Counted from the first letter of the stretch, positions 51,091 through 62,393 are shown. The stretch: DNA of 64,000 nt from Buchnera aphidicola (Panaphis juglandis) (GCF_964059065.1 NZ_OZ060378.1:240910-304909), one strand, 5' to 3'. Program-made: numbers and translations. The notes: generated from the sequence alone by a model not told the origin.

Positions 51091-52353
51091 TTATATTAAA
51101 AATCTTGATAAATAATTATCAGATTTATCCTGTATAATATGCGCCATTTTTCTATTAATACCGTTAATTTTTAATAATTGCAAATATGGAATACAAGCTA
51201 ATTCTTTTAAAGAAAAAAAACCATAATGAATTAAAATATCTATTATTTGTTCTGGTATATTCAAATTTCTATGAAATACAGAACGAATTTTATGTATTTC
51301 AGTCTTATTTTTGAATTGCAAATCACTTAATGTCATAACATTTAATTCCCAACCACTTAATTGAGCTGCTAATCTTACATTTTGACCATTTCTACCGATA
51401 GCTTGAGCTAAATTTTTATGTTTAACTGCAATGTCTATAGTATGAATATTTTTATGGACAATTACTGAAATAACAGGAACAGGAGCCATAGCATTAATTA
51501 CAAATTGAGCTGGATTATTATCCCATAAAATAATATCTATTCTTTCACCACTCATTTCTTCTGAAACAGACTGGACTCTTGCTCCTCTCATTCCAACACA
51601 CGCTCCTACTGGATCTATACGTTTATCATGACTTTGAACAGCAATTTTAGCTCTAAAACCAGGATCTCTAGCAATAGCTTTTATTTCAACAGTTTTTTCA
51701 TTAATTTCTGGAACTTCAATTCTAAATAATTCAACTAACATTTCAGCACGAGATCGACTAATTAATAATTTTGTTCCTGGTCTTTTAGAATTAATTTCAT
51801 ATAATATACCACGAACACGATCACCGAGTCGAAAATTTTCTTTAGGTAACATATCAATTTTATATAATTTTGCTTCAATATAATGATTTAAGTTTAAAAT
51901 AATACAATCACCATTAATTTTTCTAACTACACCTTTCACAATTTGACCTTTATATTGATAAAATTTATCTACAATCATAGATTTTTCTGCTTCACGAACT
52001 TTCTTTATGATAATCTTTTTTGCAATTTGTGTAGCTACACGATTAAAATTCATAAATTGTATTTTATCTTCTACAAATTCTCGTAATTGAGCTTTTTTAT
52101 TTTCAAAACGAGCAGCTTCAAGAGTAATTTCTTTAGTAGGATACATTACTTGCTTTACAATCATCCATCTACGAAAAATATTGAATTTTCCACGTAATCT
52201 ATCAATACTTACTCTAATATCAATATCTTGAATATATTTTTTACGTATTGCAATAGATATTGCACTCTCTAATGCTTCAAAAATTTTTTCACATGGTAAT
52301 GACTTCTCGTTAGAAATTAATTGTATTGCCGTTACAATCTCTTTGTTAATCAT
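51091..52353 (-). CDS. nusA: transcription elongation/termination factor NusA
   Basis: RNA polymerase-associated factor for pausing, termination and antitermination. It has 420 residues against 495 in E. coli. The N-terminal polymerase-binding domain (1-130), the S1 domain (GQIVKGVVRKINGDCIILNL, near 137), and two KH domains (DPVGACVGMRGARVQSVSEEM near 255; AIGRNGQNVRLAAQLSGW near 325) are intact. Only the first C-terminal acidic repeat seems to remain (KELACIPYLQLLKINGINRK); the second is missing. No rimP precedes it, unlike the E. coli operon. Confidence 0.96.
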   Translation of the reverse strand: MINKEIVTAIQLISNEKSLPCEKIFEALESAISIAIRKKYIQDIDIRVSIDRLRGKFNIFRRWMIVKQVMYPTKEITLEAARFENKKAQLREFVEDKIQFMNFNRVATQIAKKIIIKKVREAEKSMIVDKFYQYKGQIVKGVVRKINGDCIILNLNHYIEAKLYKIDMLPKENFRLGDRVRGILYEINSKRPGTKLLISRSRAEMLVELFRIEVPEINEKTVEIKAIARDPGFRAKIAVQSHDKRIDPVGACVGMRGARVQSVSEEMSGERIDIILWDNNPAQFVINAMAPVPVISVIVHKNIHTIDIAVKHKNLAQAIGRNGQNVRLAAQLSGWELNVMTLSDLQFKNKTEIHKIRSVFHRNLNIPEQIIDILIHYGFFSLKELACIPYLQLLKINGINRKMAHIIQDKSDNYLSRFLI

Positions 52354-52584
52354 AATTATCCCTAAATATTAAGTACTAATATGTACTATTCTATATTTTT
52401 ATAAACATTCATATTATGTATTTTTGAAACATTTGTTAAAAATAATTCAAGATATTCATTAAATAAGATCAATAAATTTTTAATATAATTTATAAATATA
52501 TAAAAATTTCATGATTCTTATAATGAATAATAATAAAGAGACTATAAAAAATAAAAACTTCATAAAATAAAAAATAAAACGTCA

Positions 52585-52670
52585 TACCGAGAGTGGGATT
52601 TGAACCCACATGCTATATAATAAGCACTATCCCCTCAAGATAGCGTGTATACCTGTTTCACCATCTCGGC
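52585..52670 (-). tRNA. leuU: tRNA-Leu(GAG)
   Basis: Minus-strand cloverleaf: acceptor GCCGAGA pairs with TCTCGGT, discriminator A, anticodon stem CTATC/GATAG around loop TTGAGGG with anticodon GAG, a long variable arm, and T arm GTGGG TTCAAAT CCCAC. It lies just downstream of secG on the same strand, exactly the secG-leuU arrangement of E. coli. No encoded CCA. Confidence 0.95.
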
Positions 52671-52744
52671 ATATGAATCATAATATAAAAATTTATTATC
52701 ACATAACATAAATTTTTATACCACTAATTGTTTTTAAAAATATA

Positions 52745-52972
52745 CTAACTGTAAAAAATACAAAGTGCAATACTTAAAATAAAAAAAAATAAAACTAAAA
52801 TTTTAATCATATTATTTAATAATTGACCGTAATTAATAAAATTAAAACTATTAAATATACTATTATCACAATAAAAATTTTTCAAATTATCATCACTAGA
52901 TAAATTAAACATAATTAAAGAAATTAATAATAATGATACAATAATGAATGCAATTAAAATTAATATATGCAT
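52745..52972 (-). CDS. secG: protein-export membrane subunit SecG
   Basis: Auxiliary subunit of the SecYEG translocon. It has 75 residues (E. coli 110). Two hydrophobic helices (about 2-23 and 53-73) flank a loop with SSDDNLKNFYCDNSIFNS, where the family has an FGSSGSGNFMTR-like stretch. Sequence identity is weak; position before tRNA-Leu(GAG), size and topology carry the call. The C-terminal tail of E. coli is absent. Confidence 0.8.
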   Translation of the reverse strand: MHILILIAFIIVSLLLISLIMFNLSSDDNLKNFYCDNSIFNSFNFINYGQLLNNMIKILVLFFFILSIALCIFYS

Positions 52973-53078
52973 AGAAAAATTTTTTCCTTGAACATCTTTT
53001 TAAAAAACTATATTAAAATTCTATATTTAGTGTAATCATAATAAATACACCATTTCAATATAAAATATTTAAAATATC

Positions 53079-53112
53079 CCTACTATTAGTATTTATTTTA
53101 AATAATAGTAGG
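53079..53112 (-). terminator. inverted repeat downstream of ftsH
   Basis: CCTACTATTA (53079-53088) and its exact complement TAATAGTAGG (53103-53112) make a 10-bp stem with a 14-base loop. Read on the minus strand it lies about 118 bases past the ftsH stop and is followed by a T-rich stretch (ATATTTTAAATATTTTATATT), so it is a good candidate for the end of the rlmE-ftsH transcript. Confidence 0.5.
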
Positions 53113-53229
53113 TAATTTATAACGAATTCTACATTCCTACAAGGAATAACAATCAATATACTATATAATATTTTCTCAAAAAATACAAAAAATATTAACA
53201 CAATCATTAATAAAAATATCATTAAAAAA

Positions 53230-55062
53230 TTACCGTGTATAATTCCGAATGGTTTTACGATTCATTAAATCATCAATTTGAACAGAATCAATAGTTTCAT
53301 ATTCCATTAAAGCATCTTTCATAGCATGTAGAATATCTAAATTATCACGAAGAAGTTTTTTAGATCGATGATAATTCTTTTCAATTAAAGCTTTCATTTC
53401 TTGATCAATAATTCTAGATGTATCATCAGAAATATATTTCGATCCATTAAAAGTAGTAGAAAAAAAAGATGAATCATCAGAATTTTCTGTATATAATAAA
53501 GGTCCTAATTTTTCCGAAAAACCCCATTTTGTTACCATATTTCTAGCTAAAGTTGTAGCAACTTGAATATCATTCATAGAACCAGTAGAAACTTTGTTTA
53601 TTCCATAAATTAATTCTTCTGCTATCCGACCACCATATAACGTAGATATTTGACTCTCTAATTTTTCACGACTAATACTAATAATATCAGATTCTGGCAA
53701 AAAAAATGTTACCCCCAAAGCACGACCCCTAGGAACAATCGTTACTTTATGTGCTGGATCATGCTCTGGAACAAGTCTTCCAATAATCACATGACCAGAT
53801 TCATGATATGCAGTAAATTCTTTTTGTTGTTCAGTCATAATCATTGATCGACGTTCTGATCCCATTATAATTTTATCCTTGGCTGTTTCAAAATCTAACA
53901 TAGAAACTGATTTATGATTTAATCGAGCTGCACACAATGCAGACTCATTCACCAAATTGGATAAATCTGCACCAGAAAAACCAGGTGTTCCTCTGGCAAT
54001 TATTCTGGGATCAACATCAGAAGCTAATGGCACATTTTTCATATGGACTTGCAAAATTTTTTCTCTACCTCTTAAATCCGGTAAAGATACTACAACTTGA
54101 CGATCAAAACGACCAGGTCTTAATAATGCAGAATCTAAAATATCAGGTCTATTTGTTGCTGCAATTAAAATAATTCCTTTATTACTATCAAAACCATCCA
54201 TTTCAACTAACATCTGATTTAATGTTTGCTCTCTCTCGTCATGACCTCCACCAAACATACTTCCCCTTTGACGTCCCACAGCATCAATTTCATCAATGAA
54301 AATTATACAAGGAGCAATTTTTCTTGCATGTTTAAAAATATCACGAACACGAGATGCTCCAACCCCAACAAACATTTCAACAAAATCTGAACCTGACAAT
54401 GTTAAAAAAGATACTTTTGCTTCCCCTGCAACAGCTTTTGCTAAAAGAGTTTTCCCCGTTCCTGGAGGTCCAATCATTAATACACCCTTAGGAATTTTTC
54501 CTCCCAATTTTTGAAATTTTTCAGGTTCTTTTAAATATTCTACTAGTTCACTAACTTCTTCTTTAGCTTCATCACATCCTTCAACATCTTTAAATGTTAC
54601 TGTGACTTTATCATCTGTAAAAATACGAGTTTTACTTTTTCCAAACGAACGTGATCCTCTACCAACATTATTTTTTACTTGTTTCATAAAATAAAACCAT
54701 ACTCCAATCAAAAGTAATGTTGGAAACCAAGAAATAAATATTGATAACATAATATTAGTCTTTCTTGGTTCTATTCCAGATAATGTAATATGATGTGATA
54801 AAAGATTATTTAATAATTTATTATCATATATAGGAATATAAGTAGTGTATTTACTATGGTTTTTTTTTACAAAACTAATATCATTACCATTAATATGTAC
54901 TTTTTTAATTTGATTTTTATTCAATGAAGACAAAAAATAAGTATAACTAACATGACGACTATCAGGATTACAAAGATTCCAACCAATAATAATAAAAACA
55001 AAAAACATTAATAATACCAACCAAAATAACAATCTTTTAGATATATCACTCAATATATTCAC
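53230..55062 (-). CDS. ftsH: ATP-dependent zinc metalloprotease FtsH
   Basis: Membrane-anchored AAA+ protease for damaged membrane proteins and some regulators. It has 610 residues (E. coli 647, whose tail is dispensable and missing here). Two membrane segments (about 10-30 and 105-127) enclose a small periplasmic domain. AAA motifs: Walker A GPPGTGKT near 194, Walker [16 protein letters not shown] near 250, and the [23 protein letters not shown]. The zinc site HESGH has His420, Glu421 and His424. It follows rlmE by 40 bases, as in E. coli. Confidence 0.97.
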   Translation of the reverse strand: MNILSDISKRLLFWLVLLMFFVFIIIGWNLCNPDSRHVSYTYFLSSLNKNQIKKVHINGNDISFVKKNHSKYTTYIPIYDNKLLNNLLSHHITLSGIEPRKTNIMLSIFISWFPTLLLIGVWFYFMKQVKNNVGRGSRSFGKSKTRIFTDDKVTVTFKDVEGCDEAKEEVSELVEYLKEPEKFQKLGGKIPKGVLMIGPPGTGKTLLAKAVAGEAKVSFLTLSGSDFVEMFVGVGASRVRDIFKHARKIAPCIIFIDEIDAVGRQRGSMFGGGHDEREQTLNQMLVEMDGFDSNKGIILIAATNRPDILDSALLRPGRFDRQVVVSLPDLRGREKILQVHMKNVPLASDVDPRIIARGTPGFSGADLSNLVNESALCAARLNHKSVSMLDFETAKDKIIMGSERRSMIMTEQQKEFTAYHESGHVIIGRLVPEHDPAHKVTIVPRGRALGVTFFLPESDIISISREKLESQISTLYGGRIAEELIYGINKVSTGSMNDIQVATTLARNMVTKWGFSEKLGPLLYTENSDDSSFFSTTFNGSKYISDDTSRIIDQEMKALIEKNYHRSKKLLRDNLDILHAMKDALMEYETIDSVQIDDLMNRKTIRNYTR

Positions 55063-55102
55063 CTCATCACAATAATTACGATTTTAATGATATGGATACA
55101 TA

Positions 55103-55729
55103 TTATTTTTTAAAATATTTAGCTAAAACAAAAACTTCACGTGAACGACTGCGTGAAGCATGTGGTTTACAAATTTTTACAACGGAAAAATTTTTATATA
55201 ATATTTTTAATAATTCCTCCCATCCTTCACCTTGAAAAACTTTTACTAAAAAATCACCGTTATGTGATAATATTTTTAAAGCAATTTTCAAAGCTGATTG
55301 AAATAAAAGAAAAGAACTAGGTATATCTATGCAAGATATACCAGTAATTTTTGGAGACATATCTGATATCACTACATCAATATTTTTATCATTAATGATT
55401 TTCATTAAGTTATTCATAAATTTTATACTAAAAACATCTCCTTGGATAAAATGAACTCCAGGGATTACATCCATAACATTAATATCACAAGATATTACTG
55501 TTCCTGTATCACCAATACTTTGAATAACATATTGTGACCAGCTTCCAGGATAAGAACCTAAATCAATAACATTCATTCCCTTTTTAAATAAATTATATTT
55601 AATGTTTATACTATGCAATTTAAACCAAGCACGAGAACGTAAATTATTTCGATGAGATTTTTTAACATATGGATCTTTAAAGTGTTCATACAACCAAATT
55701 TTTGAACTTAAAGAACGTTTTTTTTTCAT
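55103..55729 (-). CDS. rlmE: 23S rRNA 2'-O-methyltransferase (Um2552)
   Basis: Methylates U2552 in the A loop of 23S rRNA, a late 50S assembly step. It has 208 residues (E. coli 209). SRAWFKLHSINIKYNLFKKGMNVIDLGSYPGSWSQY (SAM motif I), DVVISDMSPKITGI (catalytic Asp) and LVKVFQGEGWEELL (catalytic Lys) are clear. Upstream of ftsH on the same strand. Confidence 0.96.
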   Translation of the reverse strand: MKKKRSLSSKIWLYEHFKDPYVKKSHRNNLRSRAWFKLHSINIKYNLFKKGMNVIDLGSYPGSWSQYVIQSIGDTGTVISCDINVMDVIPGVHFIQGDVFSIKFMNNLMKIINDKNIDVVISDMSPKITGISCIDIPSSFLLFQSALKIALKILSHNGDFLVKVFQGEGWEELLKILYKNFSVVKICKPHASRSRSREVFVLAKYFKK

Positions 55730-55880
55730 ATAACCACTTTAATAAAGTATGATATCATTAAATAATCTACAAAAAACAAAATAAATAATAATGATATAAT
55801 ATAAAAATAAAATAAAAAACTGCTGTTCATAATTCACATAATATATTAGAATTACTAATAATATGAAATAAATAATGATA

Positions 55881-56357
55881 TTAAATATATTTAATACTCA
55901 ATATTTTATATTTTACAACTCCAGATGGAGTATCAACTACTACAACATCTAAAATTTTTTTACCAATTAAACTTCTTGCAATTGGAGAATTTACTGAAAT
56001 TAAACCATTTTTAAAATCAGCTTCATCATCTCCAACAATACAAAAAACAAAATTTTTATTTTTTTGAATATGTAAAACACTAACTGTGGAACCAAAAACA
56101 ACTTTTCCATTAAAAACTACATTTTTAATATCGATAATTTGAGCATAATATAATTTTGATTCAATTTCTTGAATTCTTTTTTCACAAAATGCTTGTTCTT
56201 CTCTAGCAGCATGATATTCAGCATTTTCCTTTAAATCACCATGTTTTCTCGCTTCTGAAATTGAATGAATAATTTTAGGTCGGATAACATTTTTTAAATG
56301 TTTTAATTCGGTATTAAGTTTTTCAGATCCTCGAATTGTCATTGGAATTTTATTCAT
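55881..56357 (-). CDS. greA: transcription elongation factor GreA
   Basis: Rescues backtracked RNA polymerase by stimulating transcript cleavage. It has 158 residues, like E. coli. The N-terminal coiled coil (about 10-75) includes [37 protein letters not shown], with the acidic tip. The C-terminal FKBP-like domain contains [18 protein letters not shown] and [19 protein letters not shown]. It lies 151 bases upstream of rlmE and is divergent from ibaG. Confidence 0.96.
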   Translation of the reverse strand: MNKIPMTIRGSEKLNTELKHLKNVIRPKIIHSISEARKHGDLKENAEYHAAREEQAFCEKRIQEIESKLYYAQIIDIKNVVFNGKVVFGSTVSVLHIQKNKNFVFCIVGDDEADFKNGLISVNSPIARSLIGKKILDVVVVDTPSGVVKYKILSIKYI

Positions 56358-56555
56358 AAAATATATTCCTTATTTTTAATATAATAATTAGTTGATAAAA
56401 ATTGGATAAAACATATACATATAATTTTTATAATGAAAAATAATAAAAACCAAATTTTATATGTTGTATAAATAACAAATAATCAATAAAATAATACTAG
56501 TTATGCTGTTGTGTTATTCTTAATTCCATTCATCATAAATAATAAAAATTCAAAT

Positions 56556-56822
56556 ATGAATACTATAGATTTAAAATCACATATCATGAAACATGTTCAA
56601 TTAAAAAAACTTTACTTAACAGGTGACAAAAATCATATACATATTATTGCTATTGGTGAAATATTCATTGGTATGAGTAGCATTGAAAAACAAAAAACCA
56701 TATATCAACCAATTATAAAATATATTGTAGAAAAGAAAATTCACGCTGTAACAATAGATACTTTTACTGTTGATGAGTGGAAATATTCAGAATTAAAAAA
56801 AAAAAGAATAAAAGACACGTAA
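56556..56822 (+). CDS. ibaG: BolA-family iron-sulfur/acid-stress protein IbaG
   Basis: Small BolA-type protein thought to act with monothiol glutaredoxin in iron-sulfur handling. The frame is open from 56511, but the ATG at 56556 (MNTIDLKSHIMKHV) fits the family and gives 88 residues (E. coli 84-89). LYLTGDKNHIHIIAIGEIFIGMSSIEKQKTIYQPI and the conserved histidine in KKIHAVTIDTFT are visible. It lies ahead of rplU. In E. coli ibaG sits beside murA, which is not here. Confidence 0.9.
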   Translation: MNTIDLKSHIMKHVQLKKLYLTGDKNHIHIIAIGEIFIGMSSIEKQKTIYQPIIKYIVEKKIHAVTIDTFTVDEWKYSELKKKRIKDT

Positions 56823-56958
56823 AAAACAATTTTATATAAATCATTTTTATTTGTCAAAATACAAATTTAAAGATTAAAAACTTTATAAAATATACTCTAG
56901 AATTTTACTTATAATATTTACTATAATATTTAAAATTGATTAAAAATTAGGATATCCT

Positions 56959-57279
56959 ATGTATGCAATTTTTGAACATGGCGGAAAACAATATCAAGTT
57001 AAAAAAGGTCAAAATATTAAAATTGAAAAAATTAATTTAAATCCAGGAGAAAATATCAACTTTTATAAAATTATTATGGTTATCGAAAAAGAAAAAATAA
57101 AAATTGGTCAACCTCATGTCCAAAACACAAATATTACTGGCAATATTATACAACATGGAAAACATAAAAAAATCAAAATCATAAAATTTAAGAGAAGAAA
57201 ACACCATCAGAAACAACAAGGACACCGACAAAATTTTACAGAAATAAAAATTATTAATATTAATACTTCTATTTTATAA
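56959..57279 (+). CDS. rplU: 50S ribosomal protein L21
   Basis: Early-assembly 23S rRNA-binding protein. It has 106 residues (E. coli 103). [18 protein letters not shown] at the start and [25 protein letters not shown] near the end are diagnostic. AGGA precedes the ATG. It lies 16 bases ahead of rpmA. Confidence 0.97.
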   Translation: MYAIFEHGGKQYQVKKGQNIKIEKINLNPGENINFYKIIMVIEKEKIKIGQPHVQNTNITGNIIQHGKHKKIKIIKFKRRKHHQKQQGHRQNFTEIKIININTSIL

Positions 57280-57295
57280 ATTAAAAAGGTTAATT

Positions 57296-57559
57296 ATGGC
57301 ACAAAAAAAAGCTGGTGGTTCAACACGCAACGGTCGAGATTCAAAATCAAAGAGATTAGGAATAAAAAAATTCGGGGGAGAGTATGTATTTTCAGGATCC
57401 ATTATTATTAAACAACGTGGAACTAAATTTCATTCTGGAATGAATACTAAATTAGGGAAAGATCATACAATTTTCGCTACAAAAAATGGAAAAGTAAAAT
57501 TTTCAAAAAAAGGTATAAAAAATAAAAAATATATTAGTATCATCTCTGATACAGCATAA
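57296..57559 (+). CDS. rpmA: 50S ribosomal protein L27
   Basis: Its N-terminus reaches the peptidyl transferase centre. It has 87 residues (E. coli 85). [28 protein letters not shown] after Met is nearly identical to E. coli; [25 protein letters not shown] follows. The tail is lysine-rich. Between rplU and obgE in the conserved rplU-rpmA-obgE order. Confidence 0.97.
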   Translation: MAQKKAGGSTRNGRDSKSKRLGIKKFGGEYVFSGSIIIKQRGTKFHSGMNTKLGKDHTIFATKNGKVKFSKKGIKNKKYISIISDTA

Positions 57560-57633
57560 TTCAACTAAAATAACAAATATATTATATAAAAATAAGTATA
57601 AAATATAATGAAAATATTTAAACATAAAAATAA

Positions 57634-58701
<1,068 letters not shown>

Positions 58702-58739
58702 TATATAAAATTTTTTATAAAATATTTACTATATTATAA

Positions 58740-58766
58740 AATCCGGATATTACTATGTTCCGGATT
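58740..58766. terminator. hairpin between convergent obgE and rpsI
   Basis: AATCCGGA (58740-58747), 11-base loop, TCCGGATT (58759-58766): a perfect 8-bp stem with a CCGG core, conspicuous in a nearly all-A/T gap. It lies 38 bases after the obgE stop and 27 bases past the rpsI stop on the other strand. Probable bidirectional transcript end. Confidence 0.65.
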
Positions 58767-58792
58767 CAATAAAATAAAATAATAAATTAAAA

Positions 58793-59185
58793 CTATCTCT
58801 TTGAAAACTGTGGTCTTTTTCTTGATTTTTTTAAACCAACTTTTTTTCTTTCAACTTGTCTTGAATCTCGTGTAACAAATCCAGATTTTCTTAAAATATT
58901 TTGAAGAGATGAATCATATGCAATTAATACTTTAGTGATACCTTGTCTAATAGCTCCAGCTTGTCCAGAAATACCACCACCTTTAACTGTAATATAAAAA
59001 TTTAACTTACTCATCATATTAGTAAGTTTTAAAGGTTGTAAAATTACCATACGAGAAGTTTCTCTTGGAAAATAATGTAAAAAATTTTTTTTATTAATAA
59101 TAATATTACCAGATCCGATATTCAAAAATACGCGTGCTGAAGAACTTTTACGACGTCCAGTGGAATAATTTTGATAATTCATCAT
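58793..59185 (-). CDS. rpsI: 30S ribosomal protein S9
   Basis: Its C-terminal tail contacts P-site tRNA. It has 130 residues, the E. coli length. [49 protein letters not shown] and the terminal [17 protein letters not shown] with final SKR are conserved. It lies 19 bases after rplM. Confidence 0.97.
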   Translation of the reverse strand: MMNYQNYSTGRRKSSSARVFLNIGSGNIIINKKNFLHYFPRETSRMVILQPLKLTNMMSKLNFYITVKGGGISGQAGAIRQGITKVLIAYDSSLQNILRKSGFVTRDSRQVERKKVGLKKSRKRPQFSKR

Positions 59186-59204
59186 AAAAATAATACATCC
59201 TAAA

Positions 59205-59633
59205 TTAAAGAGTTAAAATTTGTGGATTTTGAGCTTCATGGTTATGAATATCATTAGAAAAAATTTTTAATTTACGCAACATAGATCGACCTAAAGGTCC
59301 TTTAGGTAACATACCTTTTACAGCAATATAAATTACTTTCTCTGGATTTTTTAATATTAAATCACTAAAAGAACGTTTTTTAATGCCACCAATATATCCT
59401 GTGTGTCGATAATAAAATTTTTTATTGATTTTATTTCCTGTAACAATCACTTTTTTTGCATTTAAGACAATAATAAAATCTCCAATATCCATATAAGGAG
59501 TATAATCAGGTTTATGTTTACCTTTTAAATAATGAGATATTCTAGAAGCTAAACGTCCTAAAATTTGATCCTTAGCATCTATATAATACCAATTATTTTT
59601 TATAGTTTTCACATTTGGAATAAAAGTTTTCAT
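59205..59633 (-). CDS. rplM: 50S ribosomal protein L13
   Basis: Early-assembly protein of the large subunit. It has 142 residues, as in E. coli. [48 protein letters not shown] and [21 protein letters not shown] are highly conserved. Divergent from pheA; promoters for both must lie in the 188-base A/T gap. Confidence 0.97.
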   Translation of the reverse strand: MKTFIPNVKTIKNNWYYIDAKDQILGRLASRISHYLKGKHKPDYTPYMDIGDFIIVLNAKKVIVTGNKINKKFYYRHTGYIGGIKKRSFSDLILKNPEKVIYIAVKGMLPKGPLGRSMLRKLKIFSNDIHNHEAQNPQILTL

Positions 59634-59821
59634 ACATATCCTTTAATTATATGAATCAAAAATATCAAATATGTAATGTAATAAATCATATAAAAAAATT
59701 ATAAAATATCATCTAAAAAATAATATATTTCACTATGAAAATAATATAAATTTTATATAAAGATAATACACTATATAATTATCATTATGATATATTTTAA
59801 TAAAAAATAAGATAAAAAACT

Positions 59822-60958
59822 ATGGAAAATAAAAAATCTCTATTAAACTTAAGAAATTCTATTAACGATATTGATAATACTATATTACATTTGTTAGAAA
59901 AAAGAAAAAAAATATCCATAAAAATTGCAAAAATAAAATTAATTTATAAATATCCAATAGAAGATAAAAAAAGAGAACAAGAACTAATAAATAGATTAAT
60001 TGAAATTGGAAAAAAAAAATCTTTTTCTGAAAATTATGTGAAAAGAATTTTTAAAATTATTATTAATGATTCAGTTAAAATTCAAAAATCAATGATACAT
60101 AATCTCAATAAAAAAAAAAAAAATATAATTCCAATATTTTCTTATCTTGGAAACCAAGGTTCATACTCACAAATAGCATGTATGAAATATATTAAAAAAT
60201 ATCAAAAAAAATATATTATTAAAAAAAATACTAATTTTATAAATATATTTTATGATATTGAACAATGTTACTCTGATTATGCCATTATCCCTATCGAAAA
60301 TAATTGCACTGGTTTTATCCACTCAACATACCGTTTATTAATTAAAACAAAATCCAAAATAATTGGATCATTTTATTTATCCATAAAACATTGTTTATTA
60401 TCAAAATATAAAATTAATTTAAATGAAATTACAACTATTTATAGTCATTCACAACCACTGAAACAGTGTAGTAAATTCATTAATACTCTCAATAAATGCA
60501 AAATTCAATATACTAAAAATACATCTGAAGCAATGAAAATTATTTCTCAAAGTAATAAAAAAAACGAAGCTGCTATTGGTGATCAAATTAACGCAAAATT
60601 GCATTCGTTATCAATATTAAAAGAAAAAATATCTAATAAAAATAATAATAAAACCAAATTTCTTATCTTATCAAATAAAATCATGAATATAAAACATAAT
60701 AAACCTCAAAACATCACCATGATTCTAACAACTACTAAAATAATGTTAATAGATATTATCTATGTGTTAAAAAAAAAAAAAATATGTAATATAAAATTAA
60801 AATCCAAATTATATCGAAATAATTTAAAAAAAGAAAAAATATACTTAGAAATTAAAGAACAACTAAAATCAAAAAAAATCAAAAACTTATTAGAAACACT
60901 CCAGAAAAAAAAAATTACTATAAAAATATTAGGATATTATCCTTCATTATCAATATAA
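59822..60958 (+). CDS. pheA: bifunctional chorismate mutase / prephenate dehydratase (P-protein)
   Basis: Turns chorismate to prephenate and then to phenylpyruvate, the committed route to phenylalanine. It has 378 residues (E. coli 386). The chorismate mutase domain (1-90) has LRNSINDIDNTILHLLEKR. The dehydratase domain (about 100-285) has SYLGNQGSYSQIA, YAIIPIENNCTGFIHSTY and TKFLIL, where the catalytic motif is usually TRF. In the ACT domain (about 295-378) the phenylalanine-binding motifs GALV and ESRP of E. coli are replaced by unlike residues (KIMLIDI and KSKLY). Loss of feedback control is therefore likely. Runs of 14 A occur at 60110-60123 and 60769-60782. No pheL leader is visible. 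Confidence 0.95.
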   Translation: MENKKSLLNLRNSINDIDNTILHLLEKRKKISIKIAKIKLIYKYPIEDKKREQELINRLIEIGKKKSFSENYVKRIFKIIINDSVKIQKSMIHNLNKKKKNIIPIFSYLGNQGSYSQIACMKYIKKYQKKYIIKKNTNFINIFYDIEQCYSDYAIIPIENNCTGFIHSTYRLLIKTKSKIIGSFYLSIKHCLLSKYKINLNEITTIYSHSQPLKQCSKFINTLNKCKIQYTKNTSEAMKIISQSNKKNEAAIGDQINAKLHSLSILKEKISNKNNNKTKFLILSNKIMNIKHNKPQNITMILTTTKIMLIDIIYVLKKKKICNIKLKSKLYRNNLKKEKIYLEIKEQLKSKKIKNLLETLQKKKITIKILGYYPSLSI

Positions 60959-61028
60959 TTTTTATAAAATCAATATCAATAAATTTACAATATTAATATT
61001 ATGAAAATATTGATAATATTATACTATT

Positions 61029-62393
61029 TTGAGAAATGATATGTTTAGAAGAATTGCAAAAAACTTTACATCCATTATTAAAGATATTTCTGGTTATGGA
61101 AGGATTACAGAAAAAAAACTAAAAAATATTCTTAAAAAAATTCATCGAACGTTAATAGAAGCTGATGTATCATTATTAGTTGTCGAAGAAATTATCCAAA
61201 AAATTAAAATATCACTATTAGGAAATGACATTAATAAACACCTTACTCCAGATCAGGAATTTATTAAAATTCTTAAAAAAACTATTATTAATATCATGAC
61301 AATTGAAAATCATCAATTGATATTTTCTAAAAATCAACTATCAATAATATTAGTTGTTGGTTTACAGGGTTCTGGTAAAACAAGTAGTGTAGGTAAATTA
61401 GGAAATTTCATATCAACACAGTATAAAAAAAAAGTTTTAGTAGCTTCGACTGATATTTATCGTCCAGCTGGTATACAACAATTAGAATATATAGCTAAGC
61501 AAGCTAAAATTAGTTTTTTTCAGCATCACAATTTAAGTAATCCAATTTTAATAAGTAATAAATCTGTACAAGAAGCAAAAAAAAAATCATATGAAGTATT
61601 AATATTAGATACTGCAGGAAGATTACATATTGATGATAAAATGATGAAACAAATTCAAAATATACAAAAAACCATTCAACCTGTTGAAACATTATTTGTA
61701 ATAGATTCTATGATGGGTCAAGAAACAATTAATGTTGCAAAAAAATTCAGAAAATTTTTAAATATCTCAGGTTTAATACTTACAAAATCTGATAGTGATG
61801 CTCGAGGAGGGTCAGCATTATCAGCTAGTTATATTATAAAAAAACCAATTAAATTTATTGGAACAGGGGAAAAAATCACATCATTTTCTATTTTTAATCC
61901 AAATCAAATTGCATCTAAAATACTTGGAATGGATGATATACTCTCTATAATTAATAGTATAGAATCTAAAAACCATAATAATAAAAAAAAAAAAGACATT
62001 TTTAATAAAAAAACATTTAATTTAGATGATTTTAAATTACAAATAAAAAAAATTAAAAATATCAGTAGTATTAATAATATTCTATCAAAATCAATAATTT
62101 ATCAAAACAAAAATATAAAAAATTCAAATAATAAAAATAATATTATTAAAATAATTTCTATAATTAATTCTATGACTGCATATGAAAAAAAAAACCCGGA
62201 AATTATTAAAAGTTCTAGAAAAAAAAGGATTTCTAAAGGTTCTGGAACTACAATACAAGATGTGAATAAAGTATTAAAACAATTTAACATGTTTAAAAAT
62301 ATAATGAAAAAAATAAAAAAATCTGGTATGAAAACAGCAATAAAAAGTTTAAAAAATATTATTCCTAATATGATGAAAACCAATATAAACTAA
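61029..62393 (+). CDS. ffh: signal recognition particle protein Ffh
   Basis: GTPase that, with 4.5S RNA, targets nascent membrane proteins to FtsY and SecYEG. It has 454 residues (E. coli 453). The N domain (1-95) is followed by the G domain with VGLQGSGKTSSVGKLG near 108, ASTDIYRPAGIQQL near 135, LDTAGRLHID near 188 and LTKSDSDARGGSALS near 247. The M domain keeps SRKKRISKGSGTTIQDVNKVLKQF, the RNA-binding helix-loop, though with fewer methionines than E. coli. A 12-A run (61983-61994) lies at the G/M boundary. Confidence 0.97.
   Translation: MRNDMFRRIAKNFTSIIKDISGYGRITEKKLKNILKKIHRTLIEADVSLLVVEEIIQKIKISLLGNDINKHLTPDQEFIKILKKTIINIMTIENHQLIFSKNQLSIILVVGLQGSGKTSSVGKLGNFISTQYKKKVLVASTDIYRPAGIQQLEYIAKQAKISFFQHHNLSNPILISNKSVQEAKKKSYEVLILDTAGRLHIDDKMMKQIQNIQKTIQPVETLFVIDSMMGQETINVAKKFRKFLNISGLILTKSDSDARGGSALSASYIIKKPIKFIGTGEKITSFSIFNPNQIASKILGMDDILSIINSIESKNHNNKKKKDIFNKKTFNLDDFKLQIKKIKNISSINNILSKSIIYQNKNIKNSNNKNNIIKIISIINSMTAYEKKNPEIIKSSRKKRISKGSGTTIQDVNKVLKQFNMFKNIMKKIKKSGMKTAIKSLKNIIPNMMKTNIN

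Noticed and set aside
53130..53146. Small hairpin ATTCC/GGAAT after ftsH
   Set aside because: Only five base pairs; the 10-bp stem at 53079-53112 is a much better candidate for the transcript end.
62102..62383. 93-codon hydrophobic minus-strand frame opposite ffh
   Set aside because: Same artefact: reverse complement of the lysine-rich M domain of Ffh.
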